Positions 8,593-17,449 of a DNA stretch of 41,665 nucleotides are shown here, in pieces (the stretch's first letter is position 1; each line of letters begins with the position of its first letter). Under the pieces are notes generated by a model. The model was not told where the DNA came from, did not search any database, and saw nothing but the letters and a program-made list of their open reading frames with translations. Both the position numbers and the translations under genes were made by a program. Source of the stretch: Akkermansia sp. (GTDB taxonomy: Bacteria > Verrucomicrobiota > Verrucomicrobiia > Verrucomicrobiales > Akkermansiaceae); NCBI GenBank assembly GCA_017472085.1, contig JAFUQZ010000039.1, positions 1-41,665 on the forward strand, read 5' to 3'.

Positions 8593-9039
8593 TTATGCAG
8601 GTTTGACAGAATCGGGGATGAAGCCGTGCAGGCAGGCATCCATGCGGCAGACGCGAGCCCCGTCCGGCAGGTCGAAAACGTCCTCCGGGCGCAGTCCTTC
8701 CTTGAGCTGTACGTCTATCACGCGGTTATTGGCAGCGTCCTGCATGTGGACATGCGGGACGAGGTTGGCGCAGTAGCGCGAGGGGCCGTTGTCGAAATGC
8801 AGGTGGTTGATGATACCTGCTTCCGTCATGGCCTCCAGACTGTTGTAGACCGTGGCGAGGGATATGCCACTGAGGTGTTGGCGGCAGCGCTCGTAGATGG
8901 TGGCTGCGGTAGGGTGGTCGCAGGAGCTGAGCACCACTTCCAACACCACATGGCGCTGACGCGTCATGCGAACCCCCGCGCGTTTGACCAGACTGGCAGC
9001 CTGGCGGCGGATTCCGACCGGTGTATGTGTTGCAGTCAT
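8593..9039 (-). CDS. Fur-family transcriptional regulator heading the suf operon
   Basis: A 148-residue winged-helix metal- or redox-responsive regulator. The N-terminal helix-turn-helix is clear ([17 protein letters not shown], then [12 protein letters not shown] and [18 protein letters not shown]). The dimerisation half has HVHM in place of the usual HHHHL-x-C, lacks the first CxxC of zinc-binding Fur/PerR, but keeps one C-x4-C ([11 protein letters not shown]). Start ATG 9039 is chosen because the frame upstream runs into the promoter. Its position one base before sufC suggests that it controls Fe-S assembly and perhaps itself. Whether it senses iron, peroxide, heme or another signal cannot be read from the sequence. 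Confidence 0.88.
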   Translation of the reverse strand: MTATHTPVGIRRQAASLVKRAGVRMTRQRHVVLEVVLSSCDHPTAATIYERCRQHLSGISLATVYNSLEAMTEAGIINHLHFDNGPSRYCANLVPHVHMQDAANNRVIDVQLKEGLRPEDVFDLPDGARVCRMDACLHGFIPDSVKPA

Positions 9040-9081
9040 CTTGTGTTGTGTTTTATAATGGTTATAATTCGGCGCGGGAAC

Positions 9082-9110
9082 ATTATATACATATCTAACC
9101 GTATTTTCAA
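9082..9110 (-). promoter_or_regulatory. promoter of the fur-sufCBD operon
   Basis: On the minus strand TTGAAA (9105-9110), 17 bases, perfect TATAAT (9082-9087), 42 nt upstream of the regulator ATG. The spacer contains GGTTAGAT (plus-strand ATCTAACC, 9093-9100), a motif echoed at the feoA and feoB starts, which may be an operator. Confidence 0.8.
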
Positions 9111-9172
9111 GGCAAAAACGCACACATGTCGGCATAAGTTGGTGAAAAATCGGCAGGTTGAGGATAAAAGTC

Positions 9173-9201
9173 TTGTGCCGGCCGCAGCAATCTGCTATGT
9201 T
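9173..9201 (+). promoter_or_regulatory. promoter of the 9221-9661 gene
   Basis: TTGTGC (9173-9178), 17 bases, TATGTT (9196-9201). It overlaps an in-frame ATG at 9197, so translation must begin at the next ATG, 9221. Confidence 0.55.
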
Positions 9202-9220
9202 CCCGCCGAAACAACGCGCT

Positions 9221-9661
9221 ATGGAGAGTATCCTGAAAGAAATCCTGCATTGGCTGCTGGTGGATTGCCTGCTGCTCCCGGGAGAGAGGGAGAAAAAACG
9301 GCTGATGCAGCTGGCCGCCGCCGGGGCAATACCCGGTGGAGACCGAGCGGTGGTGCATGGGTACGGGCTGGGTTACACTGGATTGATGTTGGGAGCAATC
9401 CGGGGCTCCACGCAGCTGCCGGGTGCGACGGAACCGACCCTTCTCGGTTATGCTCTCTGCTACATGGGCGGCTCATTGCTGTTGGAGGCGATGTTGTGGC
9501 TGTATACGCTGGTGGTGAAGCGCAGCGAGTGGCAAGTGGTGGCCTCCTGTTCCATCCGGCGTGATGGTGCGGGCAGGGTAACGCGCTACTATTCTGCCCG
9601 CTGGCGCTGGCTTTTCCGCATCTGGGGCTCTGTTTTCCTGGTGGCAGCGTTGTTGACCTGA
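9221..9661 (+). CDS. hypothetical membrane protein (146 aa)
   Basis: Not recognised. The protein begins MESILKEILHWLLVD. A Gly-rich hydrophobic stretch (about 69-80), a clear membrane helix around 92-117 (GYALCYMGGSLLLEAMLWLY) and a C-terminal hydrophobic tail (FRIWGSVFLVAALLT) suggest two or three membrane segments with a short Arg-rich loop between the last two (SIRRDGAGRVTRYYSARWRW). The start is set by the promoter at 9173-9201. It is divergent from the suf operon and is followed by a 272-bp gap before metG. Confidence 0.65.
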   Translation: MESILKEILHWLLVDCLLLPGEREKKRLMQLAAAGAIPGGDRAVVHGYGLGYTGLMLGAIRGSTQLPGATEPTLLGYALCYMGGSLLLEAMLWLYTLVVKRSEWQVVASCSIRRDGAGRVTRYYSARWRWLFRIWGSVFLVAALLT

Positions 9662-9895
9662 TGAATGATGCCCTATTTTAATCGGATAAGAGTCATGGGG
9701 AATGAGTCAGAAAAATGGATTTGGTGACATGGCTGCCATTCCTCAGACGATGCAACAGTTTGTTGATTTGCGCTGAAAAGGGATAGCTGGCATCATGGCG
9801 AATCCTGGTAATATGCTGAAAGGTGCTTCGGGGTTCATGCGGCGAAGGGGCATTACGTACACATCCGGTATGCCACTGAAGCCGGTAATTTGCGC
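9662..9895. other. intergenic stretch before metG
   Basis: About 230 bp without a convincing gene. A 34-codon frame starts at 9795 and runs into the metG promoter; it has no recognisable content. No terminator or strong repeat is visible. Confidence 0.4.
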
Positions 9896-9924
9896 TTGAT
9901 TCAGCGGTGGCCGCGTGCTAACAT
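9896..9924 (+). promoter_or_regulatory. metG promoter
   Basis: TTGATT (9896-9901), 17 bases, TAACAT (9919-9924) preceded by GTGC (extended -10-like). Only 9 nt separate the -10 box from the ATG, so the message should have a leader of about 2-3 nt. Confidence 0.7.
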
Positions 9925-9933
9925 TGACCCGCT

Positions 9934-11559
9934 ATGTTCTACATCACAACAGCAATTGACTACACGAACGGCTCGCCCCATATCGGGCATGCTTATGAGA
10001 AGGTACTGGCAGATGTTCTGGCTCGCTGGCACCGAATGTGTGGTGAGGATGTGTTCCTGCTGACGGGTGTGGACCAGCATGGTCAGAAGGTGCAGCAGAA
10101 GGCTGAGGAGGCCGGTATGCAGCCGCAGGAATACGCCGACATGGTGACGGAGCGCTTCATCTCGCTCTGGAAGCGACTCGGAATTCAGTATGACGGCTGG
10201 GCTGCCACAACGGATGCCCGCCACAAGCTCTGTGTGCAGAAGATTCTGAGCAACCTGAAAGAAAAGGGTTGCCTGTACAAGAAAGCATATAAGGGATTCT
10301 ATTCCGTTCGCCAGGAGCAGTTCCTCACGGACAAGGAGCGCGGAGAGGACGGCAATTTCGACCCCGAGTGGGGTGAGGTGATAGAGCTGGAGGAGGAAAA
10401 CTGGTACTTCAACCTCAGTCAGCATGTGGCATGGCTGCGGAATTACGTGGAGACGCACCCGGAGGTGGTGACCCCCGAGTTCCGCCGCCAGAATCTGCTC
10501 AAGGCCATTGAACGCGCCGAGGGCGTTGATTTGTGCATATCCCGCCCCAAAGACCGCCTTTCCTGGGGTATTCCGTTGCCCTTTGACCCGGATTTTGTGA
10601 CCTATGTCTGGTTTGACGCGCTGGTGAACTACATCTCCTTTGCCGGATATCTGGCAGAGGAGGGGAGCGGGTTGCCGGAGTTCGGGAAACTCTGGCCCGC
10701 CGCCTGCGAGGTCATCGGCAAGGACATTCTGGTGCCGGCACACGGTATCTACTGGTTGTGCATGCTGCACGCCATGGGCTTTGCGGATGAGGAGATGCCG
10801 CGTCTGCTGGTGCATGGATGGCTCAACATCAAGGGCGAGAAGATGTCCAAGTCGTTGGGCAACATCGTTGACCCCAATGACCTGTGCGATGTGTTCGGCC
10901 CGGAGGCAGTGCGCTATTACCTGGTGCGTGATACCAAGACCGGCTATGACAGCGATTATGATGCTGAGCGCATGAAGATGATTTACAACACAGAGCTGGC
11001 CAACGATATCGGCAACCTCGTGAATCGCTCTCTCAACATGTGCGTGCGCTACTGCGGTGGCGTGGTCAGCCCCGGTGAGGGGGATGATGAGCTCTCTGCC
11101 GGACTGCGTCAGAGCATGGCGGCCACGGTGAGCCGTTTCGCGGAGCTGATGAATGCCTATAACACGGCAGATGCTCTGGGAGCGCTGAATGCACATGTGG
11201 GGCTCTGCAACAGCTATATTGAGCAGATGCAGCCCTGGGCGCTCTCGAAGGATGAAGCCCGTCTCCCGGAGCTGCAGCGCGTGCTCAATCACCTGCTGGA
11301 GAGCTGTGTGCAGGTCGGATTCCTGCTCGGTTGTGTCCTGCCGGATGCCTCTGCGCGTATTCTGTCCCAGTTGCAGGTGGATGCTTCTGCCCTCAGCCCG
11401 CAGACGCTTGACTGGGGCATTCTGAAGTCCGGTCACACGGTGCAGGCTCCCAGTCCGGTATTCCCGCGCATCCTCTCCCCGGAGGAGAAGGAAAAGATGG
11501 CAGCCAAAGCCGCCAAGGCTGCGGAAAAAGCAGCCCGCAAGGCTGCCGCGCAGCAGTAA
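9934..11559 (+). CDS. metG: methionyl-tRNA synthetase
   Basis: Charges tRNA-Met with methionine in the cytoplasm. The 541-residue protein has class I signature PHIGHAY at 15-21 and KMSKS at 303-307, with the SC-fold and anticodon-binding helical domain following. The Cys zinc knuckle of the E. coli-type enzyme is not evident in the connective peptide. There is no C-terminal EMAP/tRNA-binding domain; the protein ends in a ~35-residue Lys/Ala-rich helix (KEKMAAKAAKAAEKAARKAA), which might give non-specific RNA contact. It is monocistronic, with its own near-leaderless promoter and a strong terminator 23 bp after the stop. Confidence 0.96.
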   Translation: MFYITTAIDYTNGSPHIGHAYEKVLADVLARWHRMCGEDVFLLTGVDQHGQKVQQKAEEAGMQPQEYADMVTERFISLWKRLGIQYDGWAATTDARHKLCVQKILSNLKEKGCLYKKAYKGFYSVRQEQFLTDKERGEDGNFDPEWGEVIELEEENWYFNLSQHVAWLRNYVETHPEVVTPEFRRQNLLKAIERAEGVDLCISRPKDRLSWGIPLPFDPDFVTYVWFDALVNYISFAGYLAEEGSGLPEFGKLWPAACEVIGKDILVPAHGIYWLCMLHAMGFADEEMPRLLVHGWLNIKGEKMSKSLGNIVDPNDLCDVFGPEAVRYYLVRDTKTGYDSDYDAERMKMIYNTELANDIGNLVNRSLNMCVRYCGGVVSPGEGDDELSAGLRQSMAATVSRFAELMNAYNTADALGALNAHVGLCNSYIEQMQPWALSKDEARLPELQRVLNHLLESCVQVGFLLGCVLPDASARILSQLQVDASALSPQTLDWGILKSGHTVQAPSPVFPRILSPEEKEKMAAKAAKAAEKAARKAAAQQ

Positions 11560-11582
11560 GAATCCCATTTATCCATTATGAT

Positions 11583-11616
11583 AAAAAGGCATCCGGTCAC
11601 CACCGGATGCCTTTTT
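11583..11616. terminator. bidirectional rho-independent terminator between metG and nhaC-type gene
   Basis: AAAAAGGCATCCGGT (11583-11597) and its exact reverse complement (11602-11616) form a 15-bp stem with a 4-base loop, with A5 on one side and T5 on the other. It can end metG (plus) and the convergent antiporter gene (minus). Confidence 0.92.
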
Positions 11617-11646
11617 AAGTGTTGAGGGGAATGGGACAAAGCCTGT

Positions 11647-12960
11647 TTAATCCGCCTTGTTGCGTCGGAAGATGATGAATCCGAGAGCTACCAGTCCCAT
11701 GACAAAGGGATAGTACAGATACGGGATGATGTCCAGCGCACTGATGTGTGCGATGGCTGAGGCCATGAGCAGCTGCGCCCCGTAGGGAAGCAGCCCCTGT
11801 ATCACGCAGGAGAACGTGTCCAGCAGACTGGCGGCCCGCGGTGCCGGTATGCCGAACTGTCGGGAAATCCGGCGGGCGATATCGCCCATGGTCACGATAG
11901 CCACGGTGTTGTTGGCCGTGCATACGTTGGCCAGCGATACCATGAGGGCAATGCTCAGCTCACTGCCTTTTCTCCCGTGTACCCCGGCCGTGAGGTGGCG
12001 AATGATGTAGGAAAGCCCGCCGTTGTAGCGGATGAGCTCCAGCATGCCACCTGCCAGCAGGGTGACAATAATCAACTCTCCCATGCCAACGATGCCGTTG
12101 CCCAAGGCTCCGGTCCAGGCCATGGCTCCGAATGAACTGCTGCACAGGGCTACCAGACCGGTGGAGAGAATGCCGATGGTGAGCACCAGCATCACATTCA
12201 TGCCGCAGATGGCCGTGACCAGCACCAACAGGTAGGGGATGACCCGCACCCACTCAATCTGCCCGACCGTGACGACGGCTGCGTTATCCAGCCCCAGCAG
12301 AATATAGAAAAAGAATATCCCGACTGCCGCCGGCATGACAATGCGAAAATTGGCGCGGAACTTGTCTTTCATGCTGCATCCCTGGGTGCGGGTAGCGGCG
12401 ATGGTCGTGTCGGAGATGAAGGAAAGATTGTCACCGAAGAACGCGCCGCCCACCACGGCACCGGAAATGAGGGCGATGTTCAAATCCCCCTTGTCTGCCA
12501 ATCCGGCAGCTACGGGCATGAGCGCCACAATCGTGCCGACGGATGTCCCCATGGAGAGAGAAATGATGCAGGCTGCCAGGAACATACCGGCCAGTACCAT
12601 ACTGCCCGGCAACAGCGCCAGGGTCAGGTTGACCGTAGCATCTACGGCTCCGATGTATTTGGCAGCGGCCGCGAAAGCTCCGGCCATGATGAAAATCCAT
12701 ATCATCATCATGATGTTGCGGTGGGCCGCCCCGGCAGAGAAGCGTTCCACGCGTTTCATGAATCCGGATGGACGCGAAACGATGAGAGCCCAGGCAGATG
12801 CGGCCAGAAAGGCTGCTGTCACCGGCATGGTGTAGAAGTCGCCCGAGGCGATGGATACGCCCACATATAACAGGAAAAAGACCACCAGCGGGCTCAGGAT
12901 AAGCCAGCCTCGGCTGTGTTGACGAATGGGTAATTCTCTGACAGTTTCGGAATGCTTCAT
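11647..12960 (-). CDS. NhaC-family Na+/H+ antiporter
   Basis: Inner-membrane secondary transporter, probably exchanging Na+ for H+; some relatives carry lactate/malate or amino acids. The protein (437 aa from ATG 12960; a GTG at 12969 gives 440) has about 10-12 hydrophobic segments and the NhaC-family core GGAFFGDNLSFISDTTIAAT, plus ISLSMGTSVGTIVALMPVA upstream of it and a conserved second-half ANVCTANNTVAIV. It faces metG across a shared terminator. The promoter at 12972-13000 sits so close that the message has at most a few leader bases, leaving either start possible. Confidence 0.85.
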   Translation of the reverse strand: MKHSETVRELPIRQHSRGWLILSPLVVFFLLYVGVSIASGDFYTMPVTAAFLAASAWALIVSRPSGFMKRVERFSAGAAHRNIMMMIWIFIMAGAFAAAAKYIGAVDATVNLTLALLPGSMVLAGMFLAACIISLSMGTSVGTIVALMPVAAGLADKGDLNIALISGAVVGGAFFGDNLSFISDTTIAATRTQGCSMKDKFRANFRIVMPAAVGIFFFYILLGLDNAAVVTVGQIEWVRVIPYLLVLVTAICGMNVMLVLTIGILSTGLVALCSSSFGAMAWTGALGNGIVGMGELIIVTLLAGGMLELIRYNGGLSYIIRHLTAGVHGRKGSELSIALMVSLANVCTANNTVAIVTMGDIARRISRQFGIPAPRAASLLDTFSCVIQGLLPYGAQLLMASAIAHISALDIIPYLYYPFVMGLVALGFIIFRRNKAD

Positions 12961-12971
12961 GGTTCGCACTC

Positions 12972-13000
12972 ATTATATACGGAACTCCCGCTTAAGGCAA
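12972..13000 (-). promoter_or_regulatory. promoter of the NhaC-type antiporter
   Basis: Minus strand TTGCCT (12995-13000), 17 bases, perfect TATAAT (12972-12977). The ATG lies 11 nt beyond the -10 box and the GTG only 2 nt. Confidence 0.75.
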
Positions 13001-13161
13001 GCCCGGGACGGGACAACCGGGAAAAAGGATGAAAAATGCGGTTTGATGAGGCGAGCGTGATGTTTTTTCAGAAAAACTTGCGGATTGGGCTCGGAATGTG
13101 ATTATATAGGGTAGATACGCGATGCTGTCTCACAATGCAGAATGACAGATATTGACTGAAT

Positions 13162-14424
13162 ATGAATAAGATGCTTTCTTTTGTCGGCGGCTTGTTCGGC
13201 CGCAGTTGGGCGATGCCGCTTGTTGTCGGAGTAGGCAGCGTGTTTTGTGCTGTGATGGTGGGGATTATTTCGCACATGACGGTAGAGGCAACCCTGGTGC
13301 AGCGTCAGTTGCTGGGAAATCAGGTCGCATGCTTTCTGTTTCCTCAGCTTCTGTTGTTTGTGTTGCTGCCCGCATGGTTGTTGATTCGCTCGATTGTTCT
13401 GCTTGTTCGGAAACGAGCCGGTATCGGGGAGGCCTGGCTGTGGTCTGTCCCGACTGGTTTTGTGGCGTTTGTTTGCCTGTTCGCCTCCTCATTTCACGTT
13501 AATATGGGGTGTTATGATACTTTTGCCGATGCGCACAAGCTGCCGGAATCAATGACTCCGGAGAATACGCCGGACATGGCTGTCCCGGTGGGTATGATGT
13601 TTTTTAACCCTCTGGATGGAACGCCGATGCCTCCTGTCGTGCAGAAATGGAAAGAACTTTGTGAGTTGGATTACAGCTTGTCGGTGGATGATTCGGAAGT
13701 GCTGACGGAACAGACACCGAATGCGGAAAAACTGGCTGCTGTTGCCCCCGAATTGTTGGCTGAGTATAAGCTCCGCGCTTTCTGCCATCGGGCTTTGTCT
13801 CCCGGATATCGTGCACCTGCTTATTTGGATTTGCTGGTGCATCCAGAGGAAACGGACGTGAGAGGCCGCCGTTGGGACATCTTCTCCCGGATGGACTTCC
13901 TTTGGTCGAAAGAATTATCCAATGGGTGGAAAGTTTCAATAACCTGCGGCAAGGATGAATTCGGCAAGGCAGCTCCGGATTGCTTCGATTGCAAAAGGAT
14001 GAAGCTGTTGGAGGAGGCTTTGGCTCCGCTTGTTGCCAATCCCACTCGTGATGGACTGGATGCCCTGGTGCCTCCGCTGCCGAATGAACCGGTTCTGGTA
14101 CTGCATGCGAAAGGGCAACCCGGCATTTACAGGCCGGTTCTTGTCGTGCCGTTGAGTTTTCCGGAGGGTACATTCAGCGTCAAGGCAGAGGTGCAGGCAA
14201 TCGACGGCTCTTTATCCAAGCTGCAGTTGCCGAAGCTTCAATTTCACCCCGTACCCTATCGGAAGGTGTGTCGGACAGCCGAGTGCGAGCCATTTACGGT
14301 GTACAGCGGTGAGTGGGGCGAGTATTATGCCTCTGTCTGGTCGCTCTATTTTACCCCCTCTGCCGGTGGCACACCCCGCCTTGTGAATAGACAACTGTAT
14401 CTCATGCAGGGGTGGAGCAGATGA
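13162..14424 (+). CDS. hypothetical membrane-anchored protein (420 aa)
   Basis: Not recognised. Three membrane helices occupy the N-terminal third (about 17-39, 58-81 and 91-109), followed by a ~300-residue soluble region that should lie outside the inner membrane. That region contains several Cys (for example GCYD, CGKDEFGK, DCFDCKRM, CRTAEC) that could form disulfides, and beta-rich segments near the end (KAEVQAIDGSLSKLQLP). The ATG at 13162 follows an AT-rich stretch, with a possible -10 near 13101. No partner gene is apparent; the next gene has its own promoter. Confidence 0.65.
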   Translation: MNKMLSFVGGLFGRSWAMPLVVGVGSVFCAVMVGIISHMTVEATLVQRQLLGNQVACFLFPQLLLFVLLPAWLLIRSIVLLVRKRAGIGEAWLWSVPTGFVAFVCLFASSFHVNMGCYDTFADAHKLPESMTPENTPDMAVPVGMMFFNPLDGTPMPPVVQKWKELCELDYSLSVDDSEVLTEQTPNAEKLAAVAPELLAEYKLRAFCHRALSPGYRAPAYLDLLVHPEETDVRGRRWDIFSRMDFLWSKELSNGWKVSITCGKDEFGKAAPDCFDCKRMKLLEEALAPLVANPTRDGLDALVPPLPNEPVLVLHAKGQPGIYRPVLVVPLSFPEGTFSVKAEVQAIDGSLSKLQLPKLQFHPVPYRKVCRTAECEPFTVYSGEWGEYYASVWSLYFTPSAGGTPRLVNRQLYLMQGWSR

Positions 14425-14438
14425 AGGAGCGTTCCCTC

Positions 14439-14467
14439 TTGACATCATGGTGTGATTGATTTAGGAT
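14439..14467 (+). promoter_or_regulatory. promoter of the RhuM-Fic gene
   Basis: TTGACA (14439-14444), 17 bases, TAGGAT (14462-14467), with 9 nt to the ATG at 14477. Confidence 0.7.
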
Positions 14468-14476
14468 ACAAGCCAT

Positions 14477-15442
14477 ATGAGTGATATGTTGCCGGATTGC
14501 CCTCATGGGGAAATACTTCTCTACACCTCGCCGGATGGTCAGGTGCAGTTGGACGTGCGTTTGCAGGATGAGAGTCTCTGGATGACGCAGCAGATGATGG
14601 CGGAGGTGTTTCAAACAACAGTGCATAATATCATCATGCACGTTGGTAATGTGTACGAAGATGCTGAGCTTCAACGAGAGGGAACTTGTAAGGAATTCTT
14701 ACAAGTTCGTCAGGAAGGGAAGCGCACAGTACGGCGAGCGGTGCGTTATTACAATCTGGATATGATACTTTCCGTGGGGTATCGGGTGAATACCAAACGC
14801 GGTACGCAGTTCCGCATCTGGGCAACACAGCGTCTGCGCGAGTACCTGATGCGCGGCTATATCGTGCATGAAAACCGCATGCGCCAGCTGGGGCAGGTGA
14901 TTAAACTTGTGCGGCGTGCCGTTGACAGATTGGATGCCCGGCAGGTATTGGATGTCATAGAGCATTACAACAACGGATTGTCTCTGCTGGATGATTATGA
15001 CCATCAGTGCCTCTCGCGTCCGGCCGGAACAACCGGCACATATGTCCTTCGCTATGAGGAATGCCGCAAGGTGATTGAAAGTATGCGCTTTTCGGCAGAA
15101 TCCGATTTGTTCGGGCGGGAAAAGGATGATTCGTTCCGTGGCTCTGTGGGCAACATCTACCAGAGCTTCGGCGGGGTGGAGCTGTATCCCACGGTGGAGG
15201 AGAAGTCGGCGCGGCTGCTCTATTTCGCCGTGAAGAATCACGGGTTCCTGGATGGCAACAAGCGTATTGCAGCGGCGATGTTCCTGTATTTTCTCGACCG
15301 CAATGGGTTGCTGTTTATCGATGGAGAAAAACGCATGGCGGATGCCACGCTGGTGGCGCTGGTCATTCTCATCGCCGAATCCCGTCCCGATGAAATGGAA
15401 ATGATTATTTCCGTTATCCTGAACTGCATGCAGAAGGAATAA
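14477..15442 (+). CDS. RhuM-family protein fused to a Fic/Doc domain
   Basis: A 321-residue fusion. Residues ~15-130 match RhuM-family proteins (SLWMTQQMMAEVFQTT, EFLQVRQEGKRTVRR, YYNLDMILSVGYRVNT, GTQFRIWATQRLREYL). Residues ~190-320 are a Fic/Doc fold with the active-site loop HGFLDGNKR at 255-263. Canonical Fic is HPFxDGNGR; the NKR ending is the Doc variant, and Doc enzymes phosphorylate rather than AMPylate. A toxin-like protein modifier is therefore likely, but no antitoxin gene and no clear inhibitory (S/T)xxxE(G/N) helix were seen nearby. It has its own promoter and is followed after 20 bp by an unrelated secreted protein. Confidence 0.85.
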   Translation: MSDMLPDCPHGEILLYTSPDGQVQLDVRLQDESLWMTQQMMAEVFQTTVHNIIMHVGNVYEDAELQREGTCKEFLQVRQEGKRTVRRAVRYYNLDMILSVGYRVNTKRGTQFRIWATQRLREYLMRGYIVHENRMRQLGQVIKLVRRAVDRLDARQVLDVIEHYNNGLSLLDDYDHQCLSRPAGTTGTYVLRYEECRKVIESMRFSAESDLFGREKDDSFRGSVGNIYQSFGGVELYPTVEEKSARLLYFAVKNHGFLDGNKRIAAAMFLYFLDRNGLLFIDGEKRMADATLVALVILIAESRPDEMEMIISVILNCMQKE

Positions 15443-15462
15443 AGATTTTTCCCTTTCTACTC

Positions 15463-16755
15463 ATGATGAAACGTACCTTGCTTACCCTGATAGCCGCCCT
15501 TTGTCTGTCCTTTGCCCATGCGGGGGAGAAGCCGGAGTTCCTGATAGTCCCGGGCTCTTCGCTCTGCCCACCGCCTCAGGTGTCGCCGGAGGCTGTAACG
15601 ACGGCGGAAAATCAGCTGAGTACAAAGAAGAGACAGTATCAGCAGGGATTGTCAGATTATCTGTCTGTGATGGATGCGGAAATTCTGGTGCTGAAGCTTA
15701 AAATCAGCCTGCTCCGCGCAGACGGGGAAGAAAAGAACCTCTTGTTGCAGCAAATCCGACATGCGGATGCCGAACGGATGAAGCTGGTAGAGGCGAGATA
15801 TCGGAGTGGGGGCATTTCTGAGTTGGAGTACAGAACTTGTGTGTTCCGTTACATATGGGAGCGGTTGTCGTGGGAGGATACGCCGGAGAATGCCGCTCTG
15901 GCTGTGAAAGCTGCGGAAGCCCTGGAAGCGTCCGTGCTGGAGGGACTACGTTGCGGTCAGACCGACCGGATTCAATGTCTGATAGCGGCCATTACCTGCG
16001 GTGAGGCGAAACTCCGGCAGAACCGAAACGCCGCGGATATACAGCAACAGTCAGCTGAAGTGCAGAAACTCTATGATGAACTGGCGGCGCTGTGCGCGGC
16101 CCGTGCAAAACATTCGCTCGGTGCGCTTGTCATGGAGGTAGAGGCAGCGCTGGCCGCACGTTGCTTTGAGCGAGAGTATGCCTGCCATGTGCTGAGAGAC
16201 GCGGATGTGGTGCATCGAACTCACAATGCTATTCTGAAGTTGTTGGAACGGTTGAGAGATGATTTTTACTTTGCTGCGGAGAGAGAAGAAGTTTCGCAGG
16301 AAGAAGTTCATCGAGTAGAATTGCGACAGGCAGAAGAAATAGTACGAGGATGCAGAGCCGAAAACTCGGAGAAAGCGGCCATGATTCAGCGTATCATAGC
16401 TATGGCTGATTACTCCTTTCATGAGGAGAGTATTCCCTCTCTGGCGGAGCGTTTGTGTTACGGAACGTACGAAACGGATAAAACGACCGAAGGTATTGTT
16501 GAGTATCTGAAAATTACCGGAGATGGCTGTTGCGGTCAACGCATATTTATTCAGACTTCCAAGGGTGAGTTTTATCTCTTGGAGGAAGACCGGGAGGATG
16601 AAACGGACTCTCTCATGCTGTATCAATCGGGGAGTAAGGAATGGATTACTTGCAGTACAGATGTCCCCAAATCCTTTGCGGAAGACGATACCCTGTCCGG
16701 CTTGTGGATTCGTTTGCGGCAATGGCTGCAACGTTCTGCTCGATCGCAGCGGTAA
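15463..16755 (+). CDS. hypothetical secreted protein with coiled-coil (430 aa)
   Basis: A clear Sec signal peptide (MMKRTLLTLIAALCLSFAHA) with cleavage expected after AHA. Residues ~45-350 are highly charged and mostly helical, with coiled-coil-like stretches (AENQLSTKKRQYQQGLSDYL; LRADGEEKNLLLQQIRHADA). The pattern YRSGGISELEYRT recalls the hairpins of TolC/outer-membrane efflux-like or lipoprotein helical bundles, but no family is clear. The last ~80 residues look globular. It is probably periplasmic. The gene lies 20 bp after the RhuM-Fic gene with no separate promoter seen, so it may be cotranscribed. It converges with thiE 4 bp away. Confidence 0.65.
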   Translation: MMKRTLLTLIAALCLSFAHAGEKPEFLIVPGSSLCPPPQVSPEAVTTAENQLSTKKRQYQQGLSDYLSVMDAEILVLKLKISLLRADGEEKNLLLQQIRHADAERMKLVEARYRSGGISELEYRTCVFRYIWERLSWEDTPENAALAVKAAEALEASVLEGLRCGQTDRIQCLIAAITCGEAKLRQNRNAADIQQQSAEVQKLYDELAALCAARAKHSLGALVMEVEAALAARCFEREYACHVLRDADVVHRTHNAILKLLERLRDDFYFAAEREEVSQEEVHRVELRQAEEIVRGCRAENSEKAAMIQRIIAMADYSFHEESIPSLAERLCYGTYETDKTTEGIVEYLKITGDGCCGQRIFIQTSKGEFYLLEEDREDETDSLMLYQSGSKEWITCSTDVPKSFAEDDTLSGLWIRLRQWLQRSARSQR

Positions 16756-16759
16756 ATCT

Positions 16760-17407
16760 TTATCGTTCAGCCAGTAAACCGATGATATCCCGCGCAGCGG
16801 CGGCGGGGTCGGGTTGTTGCAGCAGCCAGGAGACGATGACCACGCGGCGGGCACCGGCCTGCAGAACGGAGGGCAGGGTGGTGCCGTTGATGCCGCCGAT
16901 GCAGAACATGGGGAAATCTCCCAGTTTCTCCTGCACGGCGGCGATATCCTGCAGGCCGATGGAGGGGCGTCCCGGTTTGGTGCCGGTGGGGAAGAGGGGC
17001 CCGAAGCCGATGTAGTCCGCGCCCTCTGCCACGGCGGCGAGTGCCTGTTCCGGGCTGTGGGTGGAGCGGCCGATGAGCATGTCCTTGCCCACGATGGCGC
17101 GCACGGAAGCAAGCGACCCGGCATCCTGACCCACATGCACGGCATCTGCCCCGATGCGGGAGGCCATTTCCGGGTAATCGTTCAGCACAAAGACGGCACC
17201 GGCCTCCCGGCAGAGGGGCTGCATGCGCCGCGCCAGAGTTTCCACCGTGGCGGATTCAACGCCCTTGGCTCGCAGTTGCAGGATGCGTATGCCGCCGCAG
17301 AGCAGGGTGCGTGTGGTGTTTTCCGCCTCCTCCGGGCGGACATACCCTAAATCAACGATACCATACAGGCGGGAATCTGACGGAATGTATTTCATGAGCG
17401 GCTTCAT
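16760..17407 (-). CDS. thiE: thiamine-phosphate synthase
   Basis: Joins HMP-pyrophosphate and thiazole phosphate to give thiamine phosphate. The 215-residue TIM-barrel protein contains GIRILQLRAK, VFVLNDYPEMA, GADAVHVGQDA, GRSTHSPEQALAA, YIGFGPLFPTGTKPG and CIGGINGTTLPSVLQAGA, the expected substrate-binding loops in order. Start may be ATG 17407 (MKPLMKY) or ATG 17395 (MKYIPSD); the ribosome site does not decide. It is divergent from the Thi4-type thiazole synthase gene, 82 bp apart, so both steps of thiamine assembly sit together. Confidence 0.93.
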   Translation of the reverse strand: MKPLMKYIPSDSRLYGIVDLGYVRPEEAENTTRTLLCGGIRILQLRAKGVESATVETLARRMQPLCREAGAVFVLNDYPEMASRIGADAVHVGQDAGSLASVRAIVGKDMLIGRSTHSPEQALAAVAEGADYIGFGPLFPTGTKPGRPSIGLQDIAAVQEKLGDFPMFCIGGINGTTLPSVLQAGARRVVIVSWLLQQPDPAAAARDIIGLLAER

Positions 17408-17449
17408 TTTCCATGAATGTCTGTCGTTTGGCAAGTACAAAATTTGACG

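Noticed and set aside
9158..9220. Earlier starts for the 9221-9661 protein
   Set aside because: The ATGs at 9158 and 9197 lie upstream of or inside the promoter elements.
9795..9899. 34-codon frame before metG
   Set aside because: No recognisable content, no promoter, and it runs into the metG promoter.
9901..11568. A 555-codon open frame antisense to metG
   Set aside because: Mirror of metG codons; no promoter and no protein-like features.
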